Origin: Eubacteriales bacterium
Lineage (GTDB): Bacteria > Bacillota > Clostridia > Lachnospirales > Lachnospiraceae
Direction: 5' to 3'
Length of the DNA: 39,431 nt
Assembly (NCBI GenBank): GCA_030524585.1
Contig: JAUNGJ010000030.1
Span: forward strand, 1-39,431
The notes beneath the pieces were generated by a model. It was given only the letters and a program-made list of their open reading frames with translations. It was not told where the DNA came from and did not search any database. Below, one piece after another: positions 31,401 through 39,431 of this stretch (its first letter is position 1; every line of letters starts with the position of its first letter). The position numbers were made by a program, and so were the translations under genes.

Positions 31401-32690
31401 ATGTCAGCGGCAGTTGTAATGTTAATATTTTGTTTGTGTTTGCTTCTTGCTATACCGATTTCTGTTTCGCTTGGTATCGCCTGTGTACTTCCGAGTGCAT
31501 TTGATGAATCATTTACGGCAAGTGCGACCTATATTGTGCGCGCAATGTTTAATGCGCTGAACAGTTTCCCAATGCTGGCGGTTCCGATGTTCATTCTGTC
31601 GGGAATCCTGATGGCAAAGGGAGGAATTTCCAGAAGGCTGTTTAATCTGTTTGCATTTATTATCGGAAAGCGGACGGCAGGACTTCCATGTGCGGTTGTT
31701 GTTACCTGTCTGTTTTACGGCGCGATTTCCGGTTCCGGTATTGCAACGGTAGCGGCGGTAGGAAGTATGACGCTTCCGATTCTGCTGGAGCTTGGCTATG
31801 ATAAAAAATTCTGCGTGGCGATGATTGCCGTTGCAGGAAGCCTGGGAGTTATCATTCCGCCGAGTATTCCGTTTATTATGTATGGTCTGGCTTCCGGAGA
31901 ATCGGTCAGCGATCTGTTTACGGCAGGTATTGTTCCGGGAATTCTGGTAGCTTTATTCCTGATGGTTTATGCGGTGTATTACTGCAAAAAACATGGGGAA
32001 GATAAAGAGAAGATTGCAAAGTTTATTGATGATCTTCATGCAAAGGGATTTATAAAGGTGTTTAAGGAGAGCTTTTTTGCAGTTCTTGCACCGGTTATTA
32101 TTCTTGGAAGTATTTACAGCGGTATCGCATCACCCACGGAGGCGGCGGTAATTTCCGTATTCTATGCACTGATTATCAGTCTGTTTGTATACAAAGAGAT
32201 TAAGATTAAGGACTGCCCGGGATTCTTCGTGGAGGCAGTCGGCAGCTATGCGCCGATTCTGTTTATTATGGCGTCTGCGATTGCATTTTCACGTGTACTG
32301 ACATTGATGCAGGTTCCACAGACGGTCAGCGGATGGATCCTTGCAAACTTTGATAACAAGGTTCTGGTACTGCTTGTAATCAACATTTTCCTGCTGATTG
32401 TGGGAATGTTTATGGATACGACTCCGGCGATTCTGATTTTGACGCCGATTCTGCTTCCGATTGTTCAGGGATTTGGAATGACTGGCATCCATTTCGGTGT
32501 AATGATGGTAGTAAATCTTGCGATCGGATATGTAACACCGCCGATTGGCGTTAATCTGTTTGCGGCAAGCTCCATGACGGGAATACCGGTTATGCAGATT
32601 GCTAAGAAGGCAATGCCGTTAATCGTAATGTTCCTTATTGCGTTGCTTTTGATTACATTTATTCCGGCAATCAGCCTTGTACTGATTTAG
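31401..32690 (+). CDS. dctM: TRAP transporter large permease (DctM)
   Basis: 429 residues, about twelve membrane segments. Signatures of the DctM/ion-transporter superfamily are seen: FNALNSFPMLAVPMFILSG, YGAISGSGIATVAAVGSMTL, GVIIPPSIPFIMYG, and near the end YVTPPIGVNLF. It carries the substrate and coupling-ion pathway. It begins directly after the dctQ stop (GGGGTGA ribosome site at the end of dctQ), and dctP starts 29 bp further on. Separate DctQ and DctM subunits mean this is not a fused DctQM type. Confidence 0.95.
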   Translation: MSAAVVMLIFCLCLLLAIPISVSLGIACVLPSAFDESFTASATYIVRAMFNALNSFPMLAVPMFILSGILMAKGGISRRLFNLFAFIIGKRTAGLPCAVVVTCLFYGAISGSGIATVAAVGSMTLPILLELGYDKKFCVAMIAVAGSLGVIIPPSIPFIMYGLASGESVSDLFTAGIVPGILVALFLMVYAVYYCKKHGEDKEKIAKFIDDLHAKGFIKVFKESFFAVLAPVIILGSIYSGIASPTEAAVISVFYALIISLFVYKEIKIKDCPGFFVEAVGSYAPILFIMASAIAFSRVLTLMQVPQTVSGWILANFDNKVLVLLVINIFLLIVGMFMDTTPAILILTPILLPIVQGFGMTGIHFGVMMVVNLAIGYVTPPIGVNLFAASSMTGIPVMQIAKKAMPLIVMFLIALLLITFIPAISLVLI

Positions 32691-32719
32691 TCGAAAGTGA
32701 GATGGAGGGTGCCATTAAA

Positions 32720-33727
32720 ATGAAAAAGAGAGTTAAACAGTTAAGTTTTATAGCTGCACTCATGTGTGTATGCTTATTTGGAACGGCCTGCAGCAGCGGC
32801 GAAGGGCAGACCTATGCGTGGCCGCTTGCTACCTGCAGCTCCGGCGACACGGTAACCAATACCTTTGCACAGACCTTTGCAGACTATGTGTCTGAGCTGA
32901 GCGGCGGAGAGATGAGGATTCAGGTTTACACGGACAGTACCCTTGGTACGGATACGGAGCTGATGGAGACGTGCAAGGATGGAGATATTCCTTTTGTTGT
33001 ACAGTCACCGTCACCACAGGTAAGTTATATGCCGGAGCTGTGCGTGTTCGATACGCCATGCTGTTATACAAAGATTGAAGATGTGCGGGAAAATCTGGCA
33101 AATGAGGAACTGCTGGATGAATTCCGCAAGATCTATCTGGATGCCGGTTACCAGCTTCTGGGTATTACAGATCAGAATTTCCGTGTGATGACGATGAATA
33201 ATGAATATACTGATCTGGATTCCATCAGCGGACAGAAGATCCGTGTTATGGAGAACAAGTATCATATCCAGTATTGGAAAGCAGTAAAAGCCAACCCAAC
33301 ACCGATGACCTTCTCGGAGGTGTATATCGGACTTCAGCAGGGAACCATTGACGCGCAGGAGAATGCGCTTACACTGATTGTTACGGCAAAGCTGTATGAG
33401 CAGCAGAAAACGCTGATTGAGACCAATGCAGTGCCTGACCTTGTTACGCTGATTGTCAGTGATGCATTTATGAATGAGCTGTCAGAGGAACAGCAGGAGA
33501 TTATCAGGGAGGCGGCAGCGAAAGCACAGCAGGATTCCTACGTGGTTTCCGATCAGAAAGCGGCGGATGCAAGAGAGTACCTGGAAAAAGAGGGTATGGA
33601 GATCGTGACTCCGTCTGACGGGGACTATGAGAAAATGAAGGAGCTTTCACAGCCTGTATGGGAGAGCATCAGAAAACAATGCGGCGACAAATTGTTTGAT
33701 GCATACATTGAGCTTGCAGAAAAATAG
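32720..33727 (+). CDS. dctP: TRAP transporter solute-binding lipoprotein (DctP)
   Basis: 335 residues from ATG 32720, after GGAGGGTG. The signal sequence (KKRVKQLSFIAALMCVCLF) ends in the lipobox-like GTAC with C24 as the likely lipidated Cys, so the protein is membrane-anchored outside the cell. Family marks are the invariant Arg in GQKIRVM (R175), which binds the substrate carboxylate, and GLQQGTIDAQEN (about 204-215). It hands substrate to DctQM encoded upstream. The residues between lobes do not allow me to name the ligand. A terminator follows immediately. Confidence 0.92.
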   Translation: MKKRVKQLSFIAALMCVCLFGTACSSGEGQTYAWPLATCSSGDTVTNTFAQTFADYVSELSGGEMRIQVYTDSTLGTDTELMETCKDGDIPFVVQSPSPQVSYMPELCVFDTPCCYTKIEDVRENLANEELLDEFRKIYLDAGYQLLGITDQNFRVMTMNNEYTDLDSISGQKIRVMENKYHIQYWKAVKANPTPMTFSEVYIGLQQGTIDAQENALTLIVTAKLYEQQKTLIETNAVPDLVTLIVSDAFMNELSEEQQEIIREAAAKAQQDSYVVSDQKAADAREYLEKEGMEIVTPSDGDYEKMKELSQPVWESIRKQCGDKLFDAYIELAEK

Positions 33728-33735
33728 CGGATATA

Positions 33736-33772
33736 AAAATGGTATGGGAAAGCTTCCTGTACCATTTTTTTT
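33736..33772 (+). terminator. Intrinsic terminator of the TRAP operon
   Basis: AAATGGTA (33737-33744) pairs with TACCATTT (from 33760), with an inner GGGAAAGCTTCC fold, followed by a run of eight T. Confidence 0.82.
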
Positions 33773-33790
33773 GATCTGGAGCGTGGAATG

Positions 33791-33839
33791 TGTGAATTTT
33801 CACAAATATTTTGAGGATAAAAAGCTTTGATTATATAAT
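33791..33839 (+). promoter_or_regulatory. gdhA upstream promoter with CRP-like palindrome
   Basis: TTGAGG (33811-33816), 17 bp, TATAAT (33834-33839) is a good promoter. Just upstream TGTGAA-TT-TTCACA (33791-33804) is a perfect 6+2+6 inverted repeat, placed where an activator of the CRP/FNR kind would sit (centre about 48 bp before the predicted start site). The spacing between TGTGA and TCACA is 4, not the 6 of E. coli CRP, so the binding protein is uncertain. Confidence 0.55.
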
Positions 33840-33948
33840 GTGCGCAATGGGAAAATAAGGAAAATCAAATAACTTGATTGTGGTTAATATTTTTGCAGGA
33901 AATAAGTCTTTGAATTGCAAAATAGTTAAAAAGAGACAAAATTAACAC

Positions 33949-34025
33949 TTGTTTTTTGATAGTTTTTAATATAATATGATATAGGACAAAGACGTCGGTA
34001 AAGACAGACGTATTTCGTCTGTCTT
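33949..34025 (+). promoter_or_regulatory. gdhA proximal leader: second promoter candidate and hairpin
   Basis: TATAAT at 33970-33975 has a TTGTTT 15 bp upstream (33949-33954), or TTGATA-18-TATAGG (33956-33985). Downstream a perfect 10-bp stem, AAGACAGACG (34001-34010) with CGTCTGTCTT (34016-34025), has a 5-nt loop and is followed by TTCTGATTCT. It could be an attenuator or a 5' stabilising hairpin in the roughly 220-nt leader from the upstream promoter. The remainder of 33840-33948 is AT-rich with nothing clear. Confidence 0.5.
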
Positions 34026-34057
34026 TTCTGATTCTAAGAGGAAATAATTTGTTTTAG

Positions 34058-35404
<1,347 letters not shown>

Positions 35405-35437
35405 TAGCTGATTTTCTAAGATAAAATGAATATGGAT

Positions 35438-35472
35438 AAGTCCTGGAAATGCTGAATTTCCGGGACTTTTTT
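35438..35472 (+). terminator. Intrinsic terminator of gdhA
   Basis: AAGTCCTGGAAAT (35438-35450) pairs with ATTTCCGGGACTT (35456-35468), 13 bp with one T-G pair and a 5-nt loop, followed by a T-run. Confidence 0.88.
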
Positions 35473-35770
35473 ATGTATTGATTGGGCCAAAGAATTGTCA
35501 GAATATTCATAAATAGAAGATATTTTACGTTATTTTGAGGTCGTTATATACACTCTGTATTTGTTGCTTTGGGATGATTTTATGTGTTTCAACACATAAG
35601 TGTATCCAGCAATCTTAGCTAAATAAGTTTGTTTCACTTTCAGTTTTCCTATGCACGTATTAAAATTACCATTCATATAAGTTCTGTAAGTGTAGTGATT
35701 TCTGAACTTAAAATTGGATGAACCAATGGGATTATGTCGGTACAGGAGCCAGGGTATTTCAAAGATAGCC

Positions 35771-35920
35771 AATAGTTCGGGTAGGGTATTCAGTAAAGAG
35801 CAGATATACGATGTAATCTGGAAAGAATCTTATTCCGGCGATTACAACATCGTTATGAGTCATATTCACAACGTACGAGAAGAGATAGAAGATAACCCAA
35901 GCAGGCCTGTTTATATAATA
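35771..35920 (+). pseudogene. Fragment of an OmpR-family response regulator DNA-binding domain
   Basis: The frame reads SSGRVFSKEQIYDVIWKESY, then SGDYNIVMSHIHNVREEIED and NPSRPVYI, a near-perfect central part of a winged-helix (Trans_reg_C) domain of a VanR-like regulator. It breaks off where the conserved KTVWGVGYK end should come and runs into an AT-rich tail; no receiver domain lies upstream and no ribosome site or sensible start is seen. It is best read as the relic of a deleted two-component system. The rest of 35473-36250 shows only AT-rich sequence and the hairpin at 35933-35970. Confidence 0.72.
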
Positions 35921-35932
35921 ATATTTATAATT

Positions 35933-35970
35933 GAAAGCTGTAAAATTTTACGTTGAATTTTACAGCTTTC
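35933..35970. terminator. Strong hairpin after the regulator fragment
   Basis: GAAAGCTGTAAAATT (35933-35947) and AATTTTACAGCTTTC (35956-35970) form a perfect 15-bp stem with an 8-nt loop. Few Ts follow on either strand, so terminator function is likely but weak; it may be the surviving terminator of the lost operon. Confidence 0.55.
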
Positions 35971-36250
35971 TTGCGTGTAATATATATAAGTGGAGAAATT
36001 ATATTAAGGGAAAAGTGTAATTATGAATTGTATAAAAATTCAGAAATAGCTCTGGAATGCTTTACAATAATGGGTTTCCGGGGCTTCCTCTGTATACCTT
36101 AGTATTTGGGGATGCGCCGGCGGTGCGTCTTATCGCATGATTCGGAAGCTGTAGGAATGGAAACTGCAGGATAACTGCCAGTGGTAAATATTGAACAGGA
36201 AATTTAAGTATGGTATAGTTATGTTTAATAACAGCAATAAGGAGGAGCCC

Positions 36251-37432
36251 ATGAAAGTATTAGTATGTAATGCCGGAAGTACATCTTTGAAGTTTAAATT
36301 ATTTGATATGCCGCAGGAGCGGGTGCTGGCCACCGGCAAGATTGAACGGGTAGGCAGCGAAGATAACGCAATTTTCCATTATCAGGCCAGGGATGGTTAT
36401 GCGTTGGAATTGGAGAAGCAGTGCATTCCCACGTACACCGATGGGATTCGGAAGTTCCTGGATTGTGTGCTGAATCCGGAACATGCCGTGATCGGTTCTC
36501 TGGATGAGCTGGAGCGGGTTGGGTTTAAGACCGTTCTTTCAAAAGATCACTATGGAGTGCATGAGCTTACTCCGGATGTGCTGAAAGGAATGGAGGATTA
36601 TCTGGTGATTGCTCCTGCCCACAACATTCCGTATTTGAGCGCGATCCGTCAGTTTCAGGAGCTGGTTCCGGGTGCAAAGCTGGTGGGGGTATTTGAGACG
36701 GCTTTCCATACGACAATTCCGCTGGAACGTGCCATATATGGAATCCCGTATGAATGGTATGAACAGTACGGTATTCGCAGGCTGGGATATCACGGGGCAT
36801 CCCACGAATATATTTCGGACACGATCAAGGAGAAATATGGTTCTACCGGAAAGACCATTTCCTGCCATCTGGGCGGCAGCTGTTCTCTGTGCGCGATCGA
36901 TGAGGGAAGGAGTGTAGATACAAGCTTTGGATTGTCGCTGCAGGTGGGAATTAATCATTCAAACCGCTGCGGAGATATTGATCCGTTTATTATCCCATTT
37001 CTGCAGAAAGAAGGAATGGAACTGGATGATGTGCTCCATGGATTGACAAAAAAGGGAGGGCTTCTGGGAATCTCCGGTGTCAGTAATGATTTGAGGCTGG
37101 TAGAGGAGGCAGCCGCAGAAGGCAATGAGAGAGCGCAGCTTGCGGTAGAGGTTTTCTGCAATGACATCATTCGTTATATCGGGGCTTACTACGCGGAGCT
37201 TGGCGGTCTGGATCATTTGGTGTTTACGGCAGGCATCGGTGAACATGATGCGCTGATCAGAGAAAAGGTATGTAAAAAGCTTGCCCATATGGGAGTTCTT
37301 CTGGATGAAGAGAAGAACCGGTCGGCCGGCAGTGAGGCGGTGTGCATTTCCAGGGAAGATTCACCGGTTACGATTGAAGTAGTTCCGGCGAATGAGGAAC
37401 TTGGAGTGGCAAGAAAGACATATCACCTGTAA
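36251..37432 (+). CDS. Divergent acetate kinase-family (ASKHA) protein
   Basis: 393 residues from ATG 36251, after AAGGAGGAG; the upstream in-frame ATG at 36191 has no such site. The acetate/propionate kinase fold is clear: CNAGSTSLKFKLFDM, APAHNIPYL, FETAFHTTIP, RRLGYHGASH, GDIDPFIIPF, GIGEH and NEELGVARKT. Compared with known acetate kinase active-site residues (M. thermophila numbering), N7, H123, H180, R241 and E384 have counterparts (N7, H124, H181, R239, E382), but R91 aligns with K93, D148 with E149, and N211 of HLGNG with G209 of HLGGS. No phosphotransacetylase gene is adjacent. It may act on another short acyl substrate or have changed activity; I avoid naming it ackA. Confidence 0.85.
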   Translation: MKVLVCNAGSTSLKFKLFDMPQERVLATGKIERVGSEDNAIFHYQARDGYALELEKQCIPTYTDGIRKFLDCVLNPEHAVIGSLDELERVGFKTVLSKDHYGVHELTPDVLKGMEDYLVIAPAHNIPYLSAIRQFQELVPGAKLVGVFETAFHTTIPLERAIYGIPYEWYEQYGIRRLGYHGASHEYISDTIKEKYGSTGKTISCHLGGSCSLCAIDEGRSVDTSFGLSLQVGINHSNRCGDIDPFIIPFLQKEGMELDDVLHGLTKKGGLLGISGVSNDLRLVEEAAAEGNERAQLAVEVFCNDIIRYIGAYYAELGGLDHLVFTAGIGEHDALIREKVCKKLAHMGVLLDEEKNRSAGSEAVCISREDSPVTIEVVPANEELGVARKTYHL

Positions 37433-37461
37433 GATAGAGGTATTATTTGGGCAGGTTTGTA

Positions 37462-37490
37462 TTGACAATCATACTGTATTATGGCATAAT
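37462..37490 (+). promoter_or_regulatory. Promoter TTGACA-17-CATAAT of the glycine-riboswitch transcript
   Basis: TTGACA (37462-37467), a 17-bp spacer and CATAAT (37485-37490) predict a start near 37497, about 50 nt before the aptamer. Confidence 0.82.
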
Positions 37491-37545
37491 AGCAGACGGT
37501 TCTGATGAAGCTTTTAGAATCCTTGGGGGAAACTGAAAGTGGAGG

Positions 37546-37654
37546 AAACTCTGGAGAATCTCTTAAGTGAGTGCCGAAGGTGCAAGGCGTCATGTGACGC
37601 TGAATCTCTCAGGCAAAAGGACAGAGCGGACAGTGCATTTTGTGTTTTGTCTGC
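37546..37654 (+). ncRNA. Glycine riboswitch (gcvT element), single aptamer with 3' ghost stem
   Basis: The conserved core is present: GGAGAATCTC, GTGCCGAAGGTGCAA, a variable P3b stem (GGCGTCATGTGACGCT), then CTCTCAGGCAAAAGGACAGAG. P1 pairs CTCTG (37549-37553) with CAGAG (37622-37626). Only one full glycine aptamer is seen. A following stem GCGGAC (37626-37631) with GTCTGC (37649-37654) occupies the place of the second aptamer, as in singlet riboswitches with a 3' ghost aptamer. With the terminator downstream it should switch transcription of the symporter gene according to glycine level. Confidence 0.93.
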
Positions 37655-37674
37655 AAATATGCTTTATTCTTCGG

Positions 37675-37702
37675 AGTCGCTGAGAATCTCAGCGGCTTTT
37701 TT
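37675..37702 (+). terminator. Riboswitch expression-platform terminator
   Basis: AGTCGCTGAG (37675-37684) pairs with CTCAGCGGCT (37688-37697), a 10-bp stem with a 3-nt loop and one T-G pair, followed by TTTTTT. It lies about 110 bp before the symporter start, so it acts within the leader as an attenuator. The stretch 37703-37796 up to the ribosome site holds nothing else clear. Confidence 0.85.
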
Positions 37703-37809
37703 GTTGTCAGGCATCCGAAGGGAGCTGCCAGTGGCAGGTCCTGTAGGTGTCCTGGGAAATTCCGGTGGAATTTTCTGGTTAATCATTTTATTTACAGGGG
37801 GAATGCAAA

Positions 37810-39177
37810 ATGGAAATGATGCTGCAAATTGTTCAAAAAATTAACTTCTATCTCTCGGATTATATCCTTGTAATCCTTTTGGTAGGAACAGGAATCTTTT
37901 TTACGGTGAAGACTCGCTTTGTACAGTTTCGCTGTTTTGGCGAAGGAATGAAAGCTGTATTTGGGAAGTTTTCCTTGCGGGGCGGAAAACAGGAGAGCGG
38001 ACTTAGCTCCTTCCAGGCGCTTGCCACAGCGATTGCCGCACAGGTCGGTACCGGAAATATCGTGGGTGCCTGTGGCGCAATCTTAACCGGTGGCCCTGGA
38101 GCAATCTTCTGGATGTGGATTATTGCTTTGTTTGGCATGGCAACGATTTATGCGGAGGCAGTTCTGGCACAGGAGACAAGAACTGTCGGCAGAGACGGAA
38201 CAATCTTAGGCGGTCCTGTCTATTACATTAAGAGAGCGTTTAATAACAGCTTTGGAAAGGTGCTTGCAGGATTCTTCTCGGTAGCAATTATTCTGGCACT
38301 TGGTTTTATGGGGTGTATGGTGCAGTCGAATTCGATTGGAGCAACCTGTAGTGTTGCCTTTGGAATTCCGTCATGGATCATCGGAGTGATTGTGGCGCTG
38401 GTTGCAGGCTTCATTTTTCTGGGCGGCGTATCACGGATTGCGTCCGTAACGGAAAAGCTGGTTCCGGTTATGGCGGTTTTGTATCTGGCGGGAGGTCTGG
38501 TGGTTCTGGGATGCAGAATTCAGTATGTGCCGGAGACATTTGGATTAATCTTTCGGTATGCATTTGCTCCAAATGCCATCATTGGCGGAAGCATTGGCTA
38601 TGCGTTAAAAACTGCTATTAGCCAGGGAGTAAAGCGTGGTCTGTTTTCCAATGAAGCAGGTATGGGCTCCACGCCGCATGCCCATGCCATGGCAAATGTA
38701 GCCACACCCCATGAGCAGGGAGTGGTTGCCATGATCGGTGTGTTTATCGATACCTTTGTGGTGCTGACGATGACGGCTCTGATCGTGATCTCCACACTGT
38801 ATGCCGGAGATGGGATACTGGCTTTAGGCGCGGCAGAAGGCGTAGATAAGGCAAATATGGCACAGCTTGCGTTTGCCAGTGTGTTTGGCAGCACGGCAGG
38901 TAATATTTTCGTAGCTGTCTGCCTGCTGTTTTTTGCCTTTTCAACAATCATCAGCTGGAATCTGTTTGGCAAGATTAATGTCATCTATCTTTTCGGACAG
39001 AAGGCAGTACCGGCATATTCTGTATTGGCGATTGTGTTTATCGTCTTAGGTTCCTGCCTGTCCAATGATCTTGTATGGGAGCTTGCGGATATGTTTAATC
39101 AGTTGATGGTCCTTCCGAATGCCCTGGCATTGATCGCGCTGTATAAGATTGTTGAAAAAAGTGCAAGAGAGAATTAA
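37810..39177 (+). CDS. Sodium:alanine/glycine symporter, AGCS family
   Basis: 455 residues, about eleven membrane segments. Family marks: TRFVQFR near the N-terminus, LATAIAAQVGTGNIVGACGAI, GPGAIFWMWIIALFGMATIYAEAVLAQETR, and KRGLFSNEAGMGSTPHAHA. AGCS carriers bring in alanine or glycine with sodium. ATG 37810 follows AGGGGGAATGCAAA. The glycine riboswitch in its leader points to glycine as substrate or signal, so uptake (or overflow use) is tied to internal glycine. It is monocistronic as far as the window shows; no clear terminator before the tRNA promoter. Confidence 0.94.
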   Translation: MEMMLQIVQKINFYLSDYILVILLVGTGIFFTVKTRFVQFRCFGEGMKAVFGKFSLRGGKQESGLSSFQALATAIAAQVGTGNIVGACGAILTGGPGAIFWMWIIALFGMATIYAEAVLAQETRTVGRDGTILGGPVYYIKRAFNNSFGKVLAGFFSVAIILALGFMGCMVQSNSIGATCSVAFGIPSWIIGVIVALVAGFIFLGGVSRIASVTEKLVPVMAVLYLAGGLVVLGCRIQYVPETFGLIFRYAFAPNAIIGGSIGYALKTAISQGVKRGLFSNEAGMGSTPHAHAMANVATPHEQGVVAMIGVFIDTFVVLTMTALIVISTLYAGDGILALGAAEGVDKANMAQLAFASVFGSTAGNIFVAVCLLFFAFSTIISWNLFGKINVIYLFGQKAVPAYSVLAIVFIVLGSCLSNDLVWELADMFNQLMVLPNALALIALYKIVEKSAREN

Positions 39178-39212
39178 GAACGCAAAATACATAAAAAATT
39201 GTAAATTACCTA

Positions 39213-39242
39213 TTGACATTTAATGGAATGTAATAGTATAAT
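39213..39242 (+). promoter_or_regulatory. tRNA operon promoter TTGACA-18-TATAAT
   Basis: TTGACA (39213-39218) and TATAAT (39237-39242), both consensus, 18 bp apart, 35 bp before the first tRNA. A GCGGGT/ACCCGC hairpin (39249-39254 with 39265-39270) sits in the leader and may guide 5' processing. Confidence 0.85.
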
Positions 39243-39277
39243 AGCAAAGCGGGTTGCGGAAGTGACCCGCTGAGAAC

Positions 39278-39350
39278 GGGATCTTAGCTCAGCTGGGAGA
39301 GCATCTGCCTTACAAGCAGAGGGTCACAGGTTCGAGCCCTGTAGGTCCCA
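39278..39350 (+). tRNA. tRNA-Val (anticodon TAC)
   Basis: 73 nt. Acceptor GGGATCT (39278-39284) pairs with AGGTCCC (39343-39349), discriminator A39350. D arm AGCTCAGCTGGGAGAGC, anticodon stem TCTGC/GCAGA with loop CTTACAA giving TAC, and T arm ACAGG-TTCGAGC-CCTGT. CCA is not encoded. Confidence 0.95.
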
Positions 39351-39352
39351 TT

Positions 39353-39370
39353 TACGACAGAACTGTCGTA
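39353..39370. repeat. Inverted repeat in the tRNA spacer
   Basis: TACGACAG (39353-39360) and CTGTCGTA (39363-39370) are perfectly complementary around AA. With the innermost pairs open it forms a small hairpin between the two tRNAs, possibly a processing signal. Confidence 0.5.
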
Positions 39371-39380
39371 GGTTTAATAT

Positions 39381-39431
39381 GGCGGGATAGCTCAGTTGGC
39401 TAGAGCACACGGTTCATACCCGTGGTGTCGC
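39381..39431 (+). tRNA. tRNA-Met (anticodon CAT), 3' truncated by the window
   Basis: GGCGGGA acceptor 5' strand, D arm AGCTCAGTTGGCTAGAGC, anticodon stem CACGG/CCGTG with loop TTCATAC giving CAT. The T arm and 3' acceptor lie outside. It looks like elongator tRNA-Met; a tRNA-Ile with lysidine-modified CAT cannot be excluded from this part. Confidence 0.88.

Noticed and set aside
35530..35772. 80-codon minus-strand frame in the gdhA-kinase gap
   Set aside because: It starts with TTG, has no ribosome site, matches nothing I recognise and overlaps the regulator relic on the other strand.
37539..37844. 101-codon plus-strand frame over the glycine riboswitch
   Set aside because: The conserved RNA aptamer and terminator explain the sequence; the frame has no ribosome site and starts inside the aptamer leader.

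Overview
The window looks like chromosome from an anaerobic Firmicute of the class Clostridia, most likely Lachnospiraceae. This is inferred from protein character and gene content, not from a marker gene: clostridial-type single-chain PurL, NADP-type GdhA, a YedE-type transporter, a glycine riboswitch, LanFEG and BceAB antibiotic-sensing modules, and strong AGGAGG ribosome sites. Both ends are cut: the left inside dnaK, the right inside a tRNA-Met. I see no insertion sequence, prophage or CRISPR array.

Layout. 1-1955: dnaK 3' end and dnaJ with a terminator. 1974-6999: a NarL/DesK-type two-component system (minus strand) divergent from an ABC exporter with one ATPase and two permeases. 7085-9295: ornithine cyclodeaminase-family enzyme, RidA-like deaminase and an Mrp/NBP35 ATPase. 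9545-10872: YedE-type selenium/sulfur transporter and a TusA-like protein. 10938-13533 (minus): LanFEG-type lantibiotic-protection transporter plus a small membrane protein, divergent from a response regulator/kinase pair (13687-15797). 15814-20347: a second regulator/kinase pair and a BceAB-type peptide-antibiotic detoxification transporter. 20384-25007: a radical-SAM protein, a DUF4130-type protein and a nuclease-helicase fusion behind a promoter carrying a LexA-like box. 24974-26707: LysR regulator and a TIGR01906-type membrane protein. 26836-30645: purL. 30855-33727: TRAP transporter. 34070-35404: gdhA. 35405-36250: mostly non-coding, with a decayed response-regulator fragment. 36251-37432: divergent acetate-kinase-like protein. 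37462-39177: promoter, glycine riboswitch, terminator and an AGCS sodium:alanine/glycine symporter. 39213-39431: tRNA promoter, tRNA-Val(TAC) and partial tRNA-Met(CAT).

Two themes stand out. First, 1974-20347 holds three two-component systems, each beside its own ABC transporter, i.e. a cell-envelope/antimicrobial-peptide defence island. The LanFEG promoter carries four 11-bp-phased repeats, and the BceAB promoter carries a BceR-like inverted repeat. Second, 20384-25007 looks like a little-studied DNA-repair module: a TTGACA-17-TATAGT promoter has a LexA-type box in its spacer, inside a perfect 19-bp inverted repeat, and leads into radical-SAM, DUF4130 and PD-(D/E)XK plus Fe-S XPD-like helicase genes. 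This module is my best candidate for an under-described system. Amino-acid metabolism (OCD/RidA, GdhA, glycine-responsive symporter) fills much of the rest.
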